Source: Sporosarcina cyprini (lineage in GTDB: Bacteria; Bacillota; Bacilli; Bacillales_A; Planococcaceae). Taken from it: a stretch of DNA of 55,019 nucleotides. The notes under the pieces are model-generated. The model worked only from the letters and a program-made list of their open reading frames with translations, searched no databases and was not told the origin of the DNA. The stretch is from the NCBI RefSeq assembly GCF_022048975.1, contig NZ_JAKMHX010000035.1, forward strand, positions 1 to 55,019, given 5' to 3'. Each line of letters starts with the position of its first letter. The first letter of the stretch is position 1. Below are positions 6,255 to 16,251 of the stretch, piece by piece. A program made the position numbers and the translations under genes.

Positions 6255-7643
6255 TTACCCTTTGAACTTTTTGGTAGTGACTTCTCCATCCGGGGTTATG
6301 ACAAAGCGAACCCGATGTGGCCAATTCTTTCCTTCATCTTCACTAAGATATAAAATGACCTCTTTCGTCCCGATTGAAGGTACCGTCGTGCCAATAATTT
6401 CTCCCCATACTGGCACTTTCTTTTGGATTTCGTAGGATGCGACCCCTTTGCCGATTGATCCCGCGTGAGGTAATGGCACTTTCTTATTAAAGAGATCAGC
6501 GGCTTTAGTCGAGCCGGGTATTTTCCCTAACACTTTGAATATACCTGCCGTTCCATAGAAATTAGCTACTGCTTCTGCGGATTTAGCAGAGTAGTAATTG
6601 AAGCGTCCCATCTCGGCTCCCTGTGTATAATACTGTAAATCCGGATTGTCTTTGAAAATGATGAGCTTTCCATCTTTCACCATATAGTTGACATCATGTC
6701 CGTAAAGATCCAGTTTGTCTGGCCGCACGCCAAGCGAATCGTAATTAATTGGCGCTCCTTTACTGACGACATGATTTCCATGTTCTCGTTTCCAAATAAT
6801 ATTTCCTTCTGCCAGCTCTTCCAACGGTTTATCCGTTACTGCCATTCGTTCTTCGATGGACGAACGGTCCGACACCTTCAGCATTTCTTTTAAGTCTTCT
6901 AGCTTGAAATAGCCATTGCCTACTTGTTCCTTCGTTTCTCCACTGGCCAGTTTCCCTCCGACCGGAGTTGTTCTATGATCCATAACGGTTTGCAAGGGTG
7001 TCGTGGAGGCATATTTAGCCCACTGTTCTGTCGGGAAGGACACATCTGTTAAGTTCTCTTCCATTAAGCCTTGAATATCCGCCAACCAAAGTTCCATTGT
7101 CAGCAAATCGGATTCAACACTCGTTAACGATTCGGTTTGTATCCTATCAAAGGTATTCAAGTCTGCGATTGTCTGGTCTCTTCGCTTCTTCGAATTTCCG
7201 ATGCCTGTCTGGACATCGCTGTCATTTAATTTGGGTAAGGCGACAATGTCAGAGACCTTCGCAATAATTGCATTCGCTTCCTCTGTCAGACTCGCAATCA
7301 CCCTTGAAATTTCAGACAGTCCCTCTTCCACCTCTCCCAACAAAAAGCTTTCTTGAATATAGCCGTCCGGATTCGGTTCAAGCGCTTCGAGTGCACCTTT
7401 TATTTGGGAAAGGACGCTATAGAAATTGCTTTTGAATAGTTGCATGAACTGAAGGAACGGCAGATGACATTCCTTGTAAAAGGATCGGATTGCACTGCCA
7501 CCCTTCCCTTTTAACTCTTCCTCCAGCCCTACAAGTTTTTGGATCGTCTCATCTATTTTCTTCATTTCCCCTTCGAGACGATCGAGCATTTCCTTATTGT
7601 TTTCAAGCCCTTCTGAAAAGGTGCTGACCTTGAGGATTTTCAT
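6255..7643 (-). CDS. LXG-domain polymorphic toxin (T7SS effector)
   Basis: A 462-residue effector. Its ATG at 7643 overlaps the stop of the upstream helper gene (ATGA), so the two are translationally coupled. Residues 1 to about 205 form the LXG domain (MKILKVSTFSEGLENNKEML, LKGKGGSAIRSFYKE, QESFLLGEVEEGLSEISRVI), which targets LXG proteins to the T7SS. The middle part (residues ~240-340) includes NIIWKREHGNHVVSKGAPIN and YGHDVNYMVKDGKLIIFKDN. The C-terminal ~100 residues (KVLGKIPGSTKAADLF, PLPHAGSIGKGVASYEIQKK, VILYLSEDEGKNWPHRVRF) form the presumed toxin tip, which matches no toxin family I know. The neighbouring membrane protein at 6063-6227 hints at an envelope target. Identity as LXG protein is firm; the activity is unknown. 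Confidence 0.85.
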   Translation of the reverse strand: MKILKVSTFSEGLENNKEMLDRLEGEMKKIDETIQKLVGLEEELKGKGGSAIRSFYKECHLPFLQFMQLFKSNFYSVLSQIKGALEALEPNPDGYIQESFLLGEVEEGLSEISRVIASLTEEANAIIAKVSDIVALPKLNDSDVQTGIGNSKKRRDQTIADLNTFDRIQTESLTSVESDLLTMELWLADIQGLMEENLTDVSFPTEQWAKYASTTPLQTVMDHRTTPVGGKLASGETKEQVGNGYFKLEDLKEMLKVSDRSSIEERMAVTDKPLEELAEGNIIWKREHGNHVVSKGAPINYDSLGVRPDKLDLYGHDVNYMVKDGKLIIFKDNPDLQYYTQGAEMGRFNYYSAKSAEAVANFYGTAGIFKVLGKIPGSTKAADLFNKKVPLPHAGSIGKGVASYEIQKKVPVWGEIIGTTVPSIGTKEVILYLSEDEGKNWPHRVRFVITPDGEVTTKKFKG

Positions 7644-7945
7644 TCGATCGCTCCCTTCAGACCCATTGCACTTCCTGCCGCGGAAATTCCCTTCCCAATT
7701 GTTTCGTCGGCGGCCTGCAGGAATTGAACTGAGTTCTCCGTTGTTTCTACATTTTTCAGCAGCAGCGTTTGGTAATTGGTCAAGAGTGCCTCCAATTTCG
7801 TTTGCAATTCAGTTAGTTTTGTTACGACATCCAGTTGGTTTTGAGAGATGGCAGGCACGGCTGTAGGATCCAGCCCGTCAGTCGCCCCTTGGATTTCACC
7901 CAGTTTGCTTTCAACCTCTTCATAGACAATTTTCATTTCCGTCAT
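7640..7945 (-). CDS. YwqI-like (DUF5344) LXG-associated helical protein
   Basis: A 101-residue, all-helical, acidic protein without signal peptide or TM segment. The ATG at 7945 has an AGAGGAGG SD. It resembles B. subtilis YwqI (DUF5344), the second of two small WXG100-like proteins encoded upstream of LXG toxins. Such LXG-associated alpha-helical partners bind the LXG domain and help target it to the T7SS. Its stop overlaps the start of the LXG toxin at 6255-7643. The second LXG toxin further on has no such pair of its own and probably shares this one. The family call is by length, context and sequence style. Confidence 0.75.
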   Translation of the reverse strand: MTEMKIVYEEVESKLGEIQGATDGLDPTAVPAISQNQLDVVTKLTELQTKLEALLTNYQTLLLKNVETTENSVQFLQAADETIGKGISAAGSAMGLKGAIE

Positions 7946-8014
7946 GAGAAAGCCTCCTCTGTAGAACGTTCATCTTGCTTCATCTTTGTAAACGGAGATT
8001 GACACGAACCCCGT

Positions 8015-8395
8015 TTATTTACTTCCTTGCTTGGCGGTTTCCTTGGCCGCTGCTTCCTTTGCCGCCTGCTCTGCTAACAAACGGTCAATCGTTGCCTGGA
8101 TGCTTGCGATCTCGGCATTCAGTTCTGCAATTTTCGCATCGATTGCATCGTACACTTTCGTAAATTGATCTCCGGAAAGCTCCACATAGGAGGCATGAAT
8201 ATCCGCTTCCCGTATCTCATCAAATTCATCGGCGTGCTTGCCATGCCATGTGGTTAGGGTCAGTTCAGGCTCCATGCACTTCTTTTCGTTGTCGTGAAAC
8301 TCGCTCTGCTTGCCGGAAAGTTCCCCTTTGCATGCCTTCAGCCTGGCCACATCGTTCATTAATTTCGCCTTCAAGGTAATATAGAAACCTATCAA
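8015..8395 (-). CDS. YwqH-like (DUF5082) LXG-associated helical protein
   Basis: A 126-residue coiled-coil protein with a central W-x-G-like turn (TTWHGKHADEFDE, around residue 50) and an alanine/glutamate-rich C-terminal helix (LLAEQAAKEAAAKET). It resembles B. subtilis YwqH (DUF5082), the first of the paired helper proteins of LXG toxins. The start is a TTG at 8395 that overlaps the essA stop (TTGA) and has a perfect AGGAGG SD seven bases upstream. The next gene, the YwqI-like partner, follows after 69 bases. It likely acts with that partner as a targeting and chaperone pair for the LXG effectors. Confidence 0.75.
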   Translation of the reverse strand: MIGFYITLKAKLMNDVARLKACKGELSGKQSEFHDNEKKCMEPELTLTTWHGKHADEFDEIREADIHASYVELSGDQFTKVYDAIDAKIAELNAEIASIQATIDRLLAEQAAKEAAAKETAKQGSK

Positions 8396-8919
8396 ACTGT
8401 TTTCCTCCTTTTCCTCTCCCTGACAGGGGATTCCTGTATGGTTTTTGGAATGAATACGGTGAAGAGTATGACCGTTCCGATCACGATCAACAAAACGAAT
8501 AGCAAGGTTCGGCCGTTGCTGTCACGTTGTTGCTCCACGGGGATATACGAACTGACAGTTGCCTCATTCTTTCGGACGGCTGTCTTGGTAAACAGGCCAA
8601 TTTCCTTCGACCTTGCCGCGACGGTGCTTCTCTCCCCACGCACATCGGTCCTGAATAGATAGGAACTGTCGCCACGTGCAGGCAACCGGCGACTCCCGTC
8701 GAAATGCAGGTTGAATTGCTTTTCGGGGAGTGTATTTTTCATTTCGATCTTACCTGCGTCATGTAAGTAATCCGTGTTCTTGTTAAACCTCAATTTCTCA
8801 TAGAGGACCGGCTCCAAATCTTCGATCGAGCCATCTGCAGCGGCAGATCCTCTAGCCTGCATACTGAAGATGACGCTGCACAGTAGTACCATCACGACGA
8901 TGGATTTCGCTGCTTTCAT
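8392..8919 (-). CDS. essA: T7SS membrane protein EssA/YueC
   Basis: A 175-residue protein with an N-terminal signal or TM segment (IVVMVLLCSVIFSMQ, residues ~6-20), a polar extracytoplasmic region with RFNKNTDYLHDAGKIEMKN, and a C-terminal TM helix (LLFVLLIVIGTVILFTVFI, around residues 140-160) followed by a basic tail. This layout and the place directly after esaA match EssA/YueC, an essential membrane component of firmicute T7SS. I start it at ATG 8919, which overlaps the esaA stop (ATGA) and has GGAGG upstream; a longer frame to 8988 would overlap esaA heavily. Confidence 0.85.
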   Translation of the reverse strand: MKAAKSIVVMVLLCSVIFSMQARGSAAADGSIEDLEPVLYEKLRFNKNTDYLHDAGKIEMKNTLPEKQFNLHFDGSRRLPARGDSSYLFRTDVRGERSTVAARSKEIGLFTKTAVRKNEATVSSYIPVEQQRDSNGRTLLFVLLIVIGTVILFTVFIPKTIQESPVRERKRRKTV

Positions 8920-11744
8920 ATCTCCTCCACTACTGGCGGTTCCCCATTTTTTGGCCGGTTCACAAAATATGAAATAGCTAACATGCAAACCGCTATTGTC
9001 GCTACAATGGCAGTTCCCCAGCCAAAGAGTGTTTCAGGATCATATTTAATGGAGATAAACACTTTTGAAACCAAATCAGGAATTTTGATTTCCGGTACGC
9101 CAAGCACGAGTAACGGCATAATATATAGTCCCATCAATACGATGGACGCAAGCCACCCGAGTCCCAGGCTTATATCGAGTGCCGTTTTGATAATAGCTGA
9201 TCCAGCGAGCAGTAACAGAATGGTGAAAATGGTCCACTGGATGGCACGGTCGTCGCGCAGAATATACATGTTCACGCTATATAAGCTGATGATCAAGCCT
9301 ACTAGCAATGAAAGAATCGTAATCATTCCAAGATCCCATAAAACGGAAGCCCCTTTAATTCGATGGGCGAAAAAGCCGATCGCAAGACTGCTGAGCAGCA
9401 AGATGATGAAGAGGATAAGTGGCGGCACTTTGGCCATCTCATCTGCCACGACTGCCTCTCCTTTCACTTCCAATGGGTTCACTAAATAGTTGAAGACATA
9501 CCCGTTTTCTTGCCCATCCACGTAGGTGTTCGCCAAATAACTTTGAATGTCATCTTTGAATGCTGACATCTCTGTTAGATTTTTCTGCCATTTATTTCCG
9601 AACGCTAATGAGCTCTCTTTTATATCATTCGCTTTTCCATAAAGATCTGAAGCATAGTTGACCAAGCCGTTTTGCCGCTCGGATAGTGAAACCATCTGAC
9701 TGCTTAAGGAAGCAAGCTGTGAACTGACATTTTGTTGGCCGCCCATGACTTGCCCTTCAGATACATTTTGAGCAGGTTCCCCTTCCGTCGATTGCAGCTG
9801 TGCCAATAGGGCGGATGCCTGCTCGTCGAGCGTATTCAGGTCGTTCTGCAGCTCAGTATGCTGCTCTTCCATTGATTTTTCATAACCGGACATGATTGCG
9901 GCAAATGAGGTGCTGACATTCTCCATGCTGAGTTCAGTTTCCGGAATGCTGGTGCCGAGAGCTTTCCAGCTTTCCAATTCCTCCACATTGAGCTCCACAA
10001 CCTCTTCCAGCATCTCCTTCGTCCTGTCATCCTGCAGCAGCTCTTGCTTTGTTGTTCCTCCTTGACGCTCTTCCAGCATGAATTCGTATTGATCTAACTT
10101 CGCAAAATAGGCTAGAAGCGAGTCAAAGTTCACATGTGCATTATTTTGCTTGAAGACATTACCGAGCTGCTCTTTTTCTACAGCTGATAATGCCGGATTT
10201 TTCAGCAACTCCTGTTCTTTCAATTCAATGGCATATCGGATGGCGGCCTGATCCGGTGTATTGTTTTCCAGAATCGTTTGCAGGCTCTCATATTTTTCGG
10301 CCAGCATCTCAAATGAAGCCTGCAATTCATTGAACTCCGAGGACGCGGTTCTGTAGTCACCCGTGTCTGTGCTAACCATCTCGTTAAGTGTTTGGGCCTT
10401 CGCCATGATGGCTTCGTTCAACGTTTGCATGTCAGATTCCAACTGGCTAATACTAGCACCCAGCTGCTGGCTTGCTTCATCTTCTCCCAATTGGGATTTC
10501 AGCGTAGATAAGCCTGCTAGAATTGCCTGCATTTCCTGTTGTTCCTCCGCCAGATTCGGAGTTGTCCGGCCGGCTTTTTCTGTTGTCTTCGCCGCCAGCT
10601 GTTCTTTAATAGCGGCCCAGTCTTTTACATAAGGGAGTCCGTCAATCTGCCCGGAACCCGTCGACAGCTCGCCTTTTTTCCCGGCCTCCACTTCTTGGCC
10701 GACTCGATTGAATAATCGATAGGCATACCGGTCAATTGCTGTTCCTTGCACCGTCAGCAACTCTTCCACTTGACGGGATACTTGCTGCTGCCGCATTTCC
10801 GCCAAAGCGAGGAGCCGCTCTTTATTGGCATCGATCGCTTCATTCACTTCCGTGATGCGGGAATTCAACTCTTCGTTATTCTCCTCCAAAGTTTGCAAGG
10901 ACTCGTTGTAACGCTCCGTCTGCACAGCGGCTGCCTGTTTAATTTTCTCCAGGCTGCTGCTCTGCATATGGAGGAGCAGTTCCTTTTGTTCCGCCTGATA
11001 GTACTTATACTTTTCAACGTATGAAATGAACTCCGACAGTTCGGAACTGAAAGCTTCTGTGCTTTGAATATGAGATGCGTGGGCTTCGCCTGCATTGCCG
11101 ATCAGGGACCGGAGCCCTTCCACCTGCTCCTTCTGCTGTCTCATCTTTTCCGCCAATTGTTCGGAGCCCGGCATGTAGTAGGCTGACATGGCGTCGAGGA
11201 ATTCGGTCTCCTTCGTCAGGATCTTATCGAATTCTTTTTTGATATGATCCATTTCATTGGCGACATAGCTCCAATAAAGTGTAGATATTTTTTCATTCAC
11301 CCGATTAGAGGCTTCATCTATCTCACGCAGAACTCTTTCCTTTTGCAATCCGTCCTTTTGCCTTTGCACTTGATACGTGAATTCCGCTTTTTCAGGACTT
11401 TGCTCATCGTAAGACATGACGCGATTTGAAAAGTCGGATGGGATATAGACGATGGCATCGTACTGGTTGGATTTCAAGCCGTTTGTCGCCGTTCCTCGCC
11501 CCATCACTTTCCATTCGTACTCGGAATTGTCGGATAGGATGGAGACGACCTCCTTGCCCATCTCGACCGGTTCACCATCTCTCGCAACGCCAAGATCTTC
11601 GTTAACAATCGCGATGATCCGCTTCTGATGGCCGTTCATATGCAATAGACTGCCGCCCATCAACTGAAAGAACAGGACGGGGACGGCGAGTATCACTAAC
11701 AAACCGGCGATCAATTGTATTTTTTTTCGTTTGCTGCTATTCAT
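8916..11744 (-). CDS. esaA: T7SS membrane protein EsaA/YueB
   Basis: A 942-residue membrane protein with one N-terminal TM helix (QLIAGLLVILAVPVLFF, residues ~10-28), a very long extracytoplasmic region rich in coiled coil (residues ~35-780), and about six C-terminal TM helices ending near residue 935. This is the EsaA/YueB/Pip architecture; YueB of B. subtilis is also the SPP1 phage receptor, a role that concerns the large outer domain. The start ATG at 11744 overlaps the essC stop (ATGA) and has an AGAGGAAG SD. It is part of the T7SS operon. Confidence 0.92.
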   Translation of the reverse strand: MNSSKRKKIQLIAGLLVILAVPVLFFQLMGGSLLHMNGHQKRIIAIVNEDLGVARDGEPVEMGKEVVSILSDNSEYEWKVMGRGTATNGLKSNQYDAIVYIPSDFSNRVMSYDEQSPEKAEFTYQVQRQKDGLQKERVLREIDEASNRVNEKISTLYWSYVANEMDHIKKEFDKILTKETEFLDAMSAYYMPGSEQLAEKMRQQKEQVEGLRSLIGNAGEAHASHIQSTEAFSSELSEFISYVEKYKYYQAEQKELLLHMQSSSLEKIKQAAAVQTERYNESLQTLEENNEELNSRITEVNEAIDANKERLLALAEMRQQQVSRQVEELLTVQGTAIDRYAYRLFNRVGQEVEAGKKGELSTGSGQIDGLPYVKDWAAIKEQLAAKTTEKAGRTTPNLAEEQQEMQAILAGLSTLKSQLGEDEASQQLGASISQLESDMQTLNEAIMAKAQTLNEMVSTDTGDYRTASSEFNELQASFEMLAEKYESLQTILENNTPDQAAIRYAIELKEQELLKNPALSAVEKEQLGNVFKQNNAHVNFDSLLAYFAKLDQYEFMLEERQGGTTKQELLQDDRTKEMLEEVVELNVEELESWKALGTSIPETELSMENVSTSFAAIMSGYEKSMEEQHTELQNDLNTLDEQASALLAQLQSTEGEPAQNVSEGQVMGGQQNVSSQLASLSSQMVSLSERQNGLVNYASDLYGKANDIKESSLAFGNKWQKNLTEMSAFKDDIQSYLANTYVDGQENGYVFNYLVNPLEVKGEAVVADEMAKVPPLILFIILLLSSLAIGFFAHRIKGASVLWDLGMITILSLLVGLIISLYSVNMYILRDDRAIQWTIFTILLLLAGSAIIKTALDISLGLGWLASIVLMGLYIMPLLVLGVPEIKIPDLVSKVFISIKYDPETLFGWGTAIVATIAVCMLAISYFVNRPKNGEPPVVEEI

Positions 11745-14700
11745 TGCGCTATCTTCCTCTCCAGCTGGCATAAGGGCGTAAGTAGTTTCCAATCCTGGCC
11801 GTTAAGAATGTAGTGGGCATAGCCCATCGGCAACTCCGGCTCTTTGCGCTCGTAAGGGATTGTATATAAGGTCTGCTCTGATTTCCTCATGAACAGGACA
11901 GCCTGTCGGACCAGTTTCAGCTCATTCGTCAATACATCGTATCCTTTGGTCACTTCCGCATTGCTGATGGAGACGATGATATTGAAGCCTAAATGTGTAT
12001 ATTTCTTCATCAGCTTCGCCAAGCGGTCTTGGATGCCGGCATCGACTGTCTGCAAGAATCTTGTATATCCATCGATAATGAAATAGGAAGGCAGGATCGG
12101 AGTCTGTTTCCCTTTTTGGAGATTCTCCAAATAGACTTGCTCCGTCCGCTCAAAGTAAAGCTCCACTACTTGCAGCCAATCTGTAAGCCGCTCCTTCGTT
12201 TCCAAATAGTCCACTTCATGTCCCTTCCCGAATTCGGCCAAGCCTCTGTCGAACGAATCGAAAATGCCGATGAATCCTTTTTCTTGCTCGTTCAATTGTT
12301 GGAGGAGCAATTTCAACAAGTTGGTCTTTCCTCTTTGCGGCTGTCCGATGATCAAGCAATGGTTTGTTTTTGTAAAATCAAGGACGATCGGCTGAACGGT
12401 ATTTTCGTCCAATCCAATTGGTAGCTGTCCTGCTTTCAGGCGGCGATCCATATAGTCATAGAAATTGTTTGTTGTCAATTCAAGCGGCAGCATTGGAATC
12501 GGCTTCGGCGTTCGGCATCCTTCGTACTTTGATTTCAACGAACGAACCGTTTCTTTCATGGAATCGAGTACTTCCCAATCATTTGCACCAGGTGCCGGCA
12601 AGTAAAGCTGGGCAAAATAGGACTCTTCCTTTTTGATTGCGGCTCTTCCCGGGAAAGGTTCCAGATCAAACGGCAGTCGCCCAACAACACCGAATGCCTC
12701 TGACGAATCCATTAAGTAATGAACGATCTTCGTCTTCAAATTATTCATGAGGGACTGGCGAATGGATTGCGCCCTTGTCGTACTGACAAATAAATAAATC
12801 CCGAGCGCCTGCCCGTCTCTGCCGAACTGATTGATCGCAAGCTCGGTCTCTTCCATTTCCTCTCTGACAATATCGTAGTTATCGATGACGATGAACCATA
12901 ACGGGAATGGTTCGTCGGCCACTTCGTTATACATCCGAATCGTATTTACTTCGGCCTGCTGGAATGCCCGCTTTCGCTTTGTCATCTCTTCTGTGATCCG
13001 CTTGATCAGTTTCGTACGCTTCAAATCTTCCCCAAGGGTCAGATAATCCGCAGTGTGCGGAAGCTGCCTCAATGGCAGAAGCGAGCCATTACCGTAATCC
13101 AAAATATAAGCATGCGCCTGCTCCGGCGACAGCTTCTCACAGATGCCTAACAGCATCGTTAGAAGTGTATAGGATTTGCCGTAGCCCGGAGAGCCAAATA
13201 CGCCGACATTTCCATCTTCCATTAGCTGATAGCCGATCTGGGTTTGACTCTGTTTCTCTGCTTCATCAATCATGCCGATCGGCACGGCTGCCGTATCCTT
13301 TTCAATCAAAGCCGGTTTTTCGATCCGCATAGCAAGAGGTGGCAGCCATGGACTTCTCAGCTTGCGGATACCCATATCGTGTTGCACAGATACAATTTTC
13401 TCCGTTACCACTTCAATTTCAGTAATTTTCGCTTTGCCTTTATCGGAACGTGTCCGGATGCCGGATAGTGGATACAGGCCGAGATCGGTCACGATGGCGA
13501 TCTCATCCTCCCCTTCGAATGTTTCCTCTAAATACGGAGACCGGCTATACGCGGATTGGAAAAGTTCGTACACTTCATTGTTGCCGACTTGCATATAGCC
13601 TCGGCCGGTTACAGTAATGGAAGCCGCGTCATTATTCTTCAAGATTTCCTTACTATCGGATTCATCCTGCACCTTCAATGCGACGCGGAAACGGGCATTA
13701 CTCCAGATTTGCTCATCGATGACACCACCTGGCTTCTGTGTCGCCAGTATGAGATGGACACCTAAGCTCCGCCCGATACGCGCCGTACTGACAAGTTCCC
13801 GGATGAACTCCGGTTCTTCACTTTTCAGCTCGGCGAATTCATCTGAAATAAGCAATAAATGCGGCATCGGCTCTTCAGCGACCCCTTCTTTATAGAGCGC
13901 TGTGTAATCATCAATGTGGGACACGCTGAACCGGTCAAATAGGATTTGCCTGCGTTTCAGCTCACTCTTGATCGAGGTCAGCGCCCGCATACTGAAGTTT
14001 TTGCTCCCCTCGATATTCGTAATTGTCCCTAGCAAATGCGGGATTTTCCGGAAAGGCTGTGCCATTCCGCCGCCTTTGTAGTCAATTAATAGAAAGGCGA
14101 CTTCGTGAGGATGAAAATTCACGGCGAGCGATAAGATCAATGTCTGAAGGAATTCACTCTTCCCTGAACCGGTCGTTCCGGCTAACAATCCATGAGGTCC
14201 GTGCGCCTTTTCATGTAGATTCAATTCAACAAGCTCCGAATTCCCTTTCATACCGATCGGGACGGCAAGTGATTTCGCCGATTCATTAGATAACCAGAAC
14301 TCATGGATCGGCAGCTGTTCCACTTCTTTCACGCCATACATTTCAAGAAAGCCGACCATTTTCGGTATGGAACTGACCATGCCGACTTGGTGGTTCAGCG
14401 TCTTCAACATCCGGGCAAACGTTTCATTCGTTCGGTCCTCCACCGTATCCAGGCGAAAGGGAATCCGGACAGCCCGTTTTTTATTCATGACGATTTCGCC
14501 TTCCCGCTCATTTAAATACCGGACTAGCGTTTTCGCGTTCTCAGGTATCCATTCCTGGGCGGATGCTGTAAAAATAACGGAAATTCCGAGTTCCTCCAAT
14601 TGATTGCCTTCCAAATACTCCAAAATCATATGTTCAGCAATTAATTGATAATCAGAGATGATAAATACCAGATGAGGAGAATAAATCACCTTTCCTTTGT

Positions 14701-16219
14701 TTTCATCCACATCCCGCTCCCTGATAATTTCATACAGTGAAGACAACAGCTGATCACGCGTCTGCTCGTTATGAATGAATCCTTTCGCATGCATATGGGG
14801 AAGCGTGAAATGCGGAAGCCATTTCATCCATTTCACCTTTGGATAATCGGCGTGCTTGCAAATGTAGATAAACCGCACATCATGATAGCTATGGAAAAAT
14901 GCAAGCTGGCCGAGAATTTGATTCAACTCTTTTCGGATAATCGAATCCTTCCCGATCAGGCCGACCATTCCGGAAGCGAGTCCTGCCGTAATGGGTGCGT
15001 CCTGGATTTCCTTGAACGCTTCCTCCATCATCCGGGACTGTTCCAGCAAATCATCTGTATCCCGGTTGGCAAGCTCTGATGTCGACATCGTGATTCCGTA
15101 ACTGGACGGCACACTGCCGGTTCCAAGGCGGAATTCGAACGCATCATGGCTATCCAGTGTCTTCTCCCAAATCCGGCCGGATAGTTGGTTCGTCATATGT
15201 TTCATTTGCTCGAAAGAAGGAAAGTGGAAAGCGAGCACATCCTTCTGTTTTTTAGCTAATGTATAAAGCTCTTCGCGCATATTGCGTAAATATGCGGTAT
15301 AGACCCGCTTCCTTTTTTCGTTACTCTGTTTTCTTCTTTTCTTATCATTGAAATATTGAATTGTGGAAGTTATGAGCGTCACGGTGAACATGGTGACCGA
15401 AATGATAATGAAAATTCCCCGTGGAATGAGAATCGCCACAAGCCCAAGCACGATGAGCATAGCAAGAGGCGGAGCAACAATGAGCCACAACCCTCTTCCT
15501 GTATACTCACTTTCCTGCGTTGGAAATGTGATTGTCACTCGTTCATCCGGCAAATCGTAAATCATACGGGGGGTCCTGCGGTATTCAGGATAGAGAGCAG
15601 CCATTTCTGAAGCAGGCAGCTCCATTTCCGGAAGTACAGTTTGCACTAGCGTAATCGAACGGATTGCGAGCACATCCTCTTCCAGTAAACGAAGCTCCAT
15701 CCCACCCCACTGGAGGATATCCCCGCAAGCGAGCGCCGGACTCCCTTCCTGTTTTTCTCCGTTTATGTATAGAGGACAGTTCTTTTCCATCTCGATTCGC
15801 CAGCCTGTTGATAGTTTCAACAGTGAAAAACCGCCTGACGGCTTTCCGAGTGGATGCTCTGATTGAATGCTGCTGATCACCGCATCTCCACCCATCCCGA
15901 CGGTTATTTCTTTTTCATCTCCGATAAAATACGCCTTTTCTTTCGATAACGCTTTCGTTAAGCGTAACGTCAGCAATCGCCCTTTCCGTGAAACGGAAAC
16001 ACCGTCTTCCATTGATAAAATGCCGAGTCTCTTTCCGGATTCCCGTATCGCAAATCCATCCTTCACTTCCTCAATGACAATCGAACCTTGCGGAAATGGA
16101 AAATCCAGCATGGTAATATCATCATCAACGGAAGACCCGATCGTCATGCGGTCAAAATCGTATTCATTGATCGGCACCCGTTGGTAATGCCGATCATAGA
16201 ACAGCCAGAGTTCCAACAT
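11741..16219 (-). CDS. essC: T7SS FtsK/SpoIIIE-family ATPase EssC/YukBA
   Basis: A 1492-residue motor of the T7SS, with the YukB and YukA parts fused in one chain as in most firmicutes. Two N-terminal FHA-like domains occupy residues 1-200. Two TM helices lie near residues 225-270 (GLWLIVAPPLAMLIVLGLV, GIFIIISVTMFTVTLI). Three FtsK/SpoIIIE ATPase domains follow. The Walker A motifs are GTTGSGKS (residue ~681), GSPGYGKS (~1013) and GQPQRGKT (~1295). The first domain has a full Walker B region (FLLIDYKGGG, LLISDEFAEL). The third Walker A is less canonical, as is usual. I prefer ATG 16219 over the in-frame GTG 16228 because AGGTGAGG lies just upstream of the ATG. It recognises substrates and drives secretion of EsxA and LXG proteins. 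Confidence 0.95.
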   Translation of the reverse strand: MLELWLFYDRHYQRVPINEYDFDRMTIGSSVDDDITMLDFPFPQGSIVIEEVKDGFAIRESGKRLGILSMEDGVSVSRKGRLLTLRLTKALSKEKAYFIGDEKEITVGMGGDAVISSIQSEHPLGKPSGGFSLLKLSTGWRIEMEKNCPLYINGEKQEGSPALACGDILQWGGMELRLLEEDVLAIRSITLVQTVLPEMELPASEMAALYPEYRRTPRMIYDLPDERVTITFPTQESEYTGRGLWLIVAPPLAMLIVLGLVAILIPRGIFIIISVTMFTVTLITSTIQYFNDKKRRKQSNEKRKRVYTAYLRNMREELYTLAKKQKDVLAFHFPSFEQMKHMTNQLSGRIWEKTLDSHDAFEFRLGTGSVPSSYGITMSTSELANRDTDDLLEQSRMMEEAFKEIQDAPITAGLASGMVGLIGKDSIIRKELNQILGQLAFFHSYHDVRFIYICKHADYPKVKWMKWLPHFTLPHMHAKGFIHNEQTRDQLLSSLYEIIRERDVDENKGKVIYSPHLVFIISDYQLIAEHMILEYLEGNQLEELGISVIFTASAQEWIPENAKTLVRYLNEREGEIVMNKKRAVRIPFRLDTVEDRTNETFARMLKTLNHQVGMVSSIPKMVGFLEMYGVKEVEQLPIHEFWLSNESAKSLAVPIGMKGNSELVELNLHEKAHGPHGLLAGTTGSGKSEFLQTLILSLAVNFHPHEVAFLLIDYKGGGMAQPFRKIPHLLGTITNIEGSKNFSMRALTSIKSELKRRQILFDRFSVSHIDDYTALYKEGVAEEPMPHLLLISDEFAELKSEEPEFIRELVSTARIGRSLGVHLILATQKPGGVIDEQIWSNARFRVALKVQDESDSKEILKNNDAASITVTGRGYMQVGNNEVYELFQSAYSRSPYLEETFEGEDEIAIVTDLGLYPLSGIRTRSDKGKAKITEIEVVTEKIVSVQHDMGIRKLRSPWLPPLAMRIEKPALIEKDTAAVPIGMIDEAEKQSQTQIGYQLMEDGNVGVFGSPGYGKSYTLLTMLLGICEKLSPEQAHAYILDYGNGSLLPLRQLPHTADYLTLGEDLKRTKLIKRITEEMTKRKRAFQQAEVNTIRMYNEVADEPFPLWFIVIDNYDIVREEMEETELAINQFGRDGQALGIYLFVSTTRAQSIRQSLMNNLKTKIVHYLMDSSEAFGVVGRLPFDLEPFPGRAAIKKEESYFAQLYLPAPGANDWEVLDSMKETVRSLKSKYEGCRTPKPIPMLPLELTTNNFYDYMDRRLKAGQLPIGLDENTVQPIVLDFTKTNHCLIIGQPQRGKTNLLKLLLQQLNEQEKGFIGIFDSFDRGLAEFGKGHEVDYLETKERLTDWLQVVELYFERTEQVYLENLQKGKQTPILPSYFIIDGYTRFLQTVDAGIQDRLAKLMKKYTHLGFNIIVSISNAEVTKGYDVLTNELKLVRQAVLFMRKSEQTLYTIPYERKEPELPMGYAHYILNGQDWKLLTPLCQLERKIAQ

Positions 16220-16251
16220 TATCCTCACCTACTTTCCAATGGCGGTTTCTT

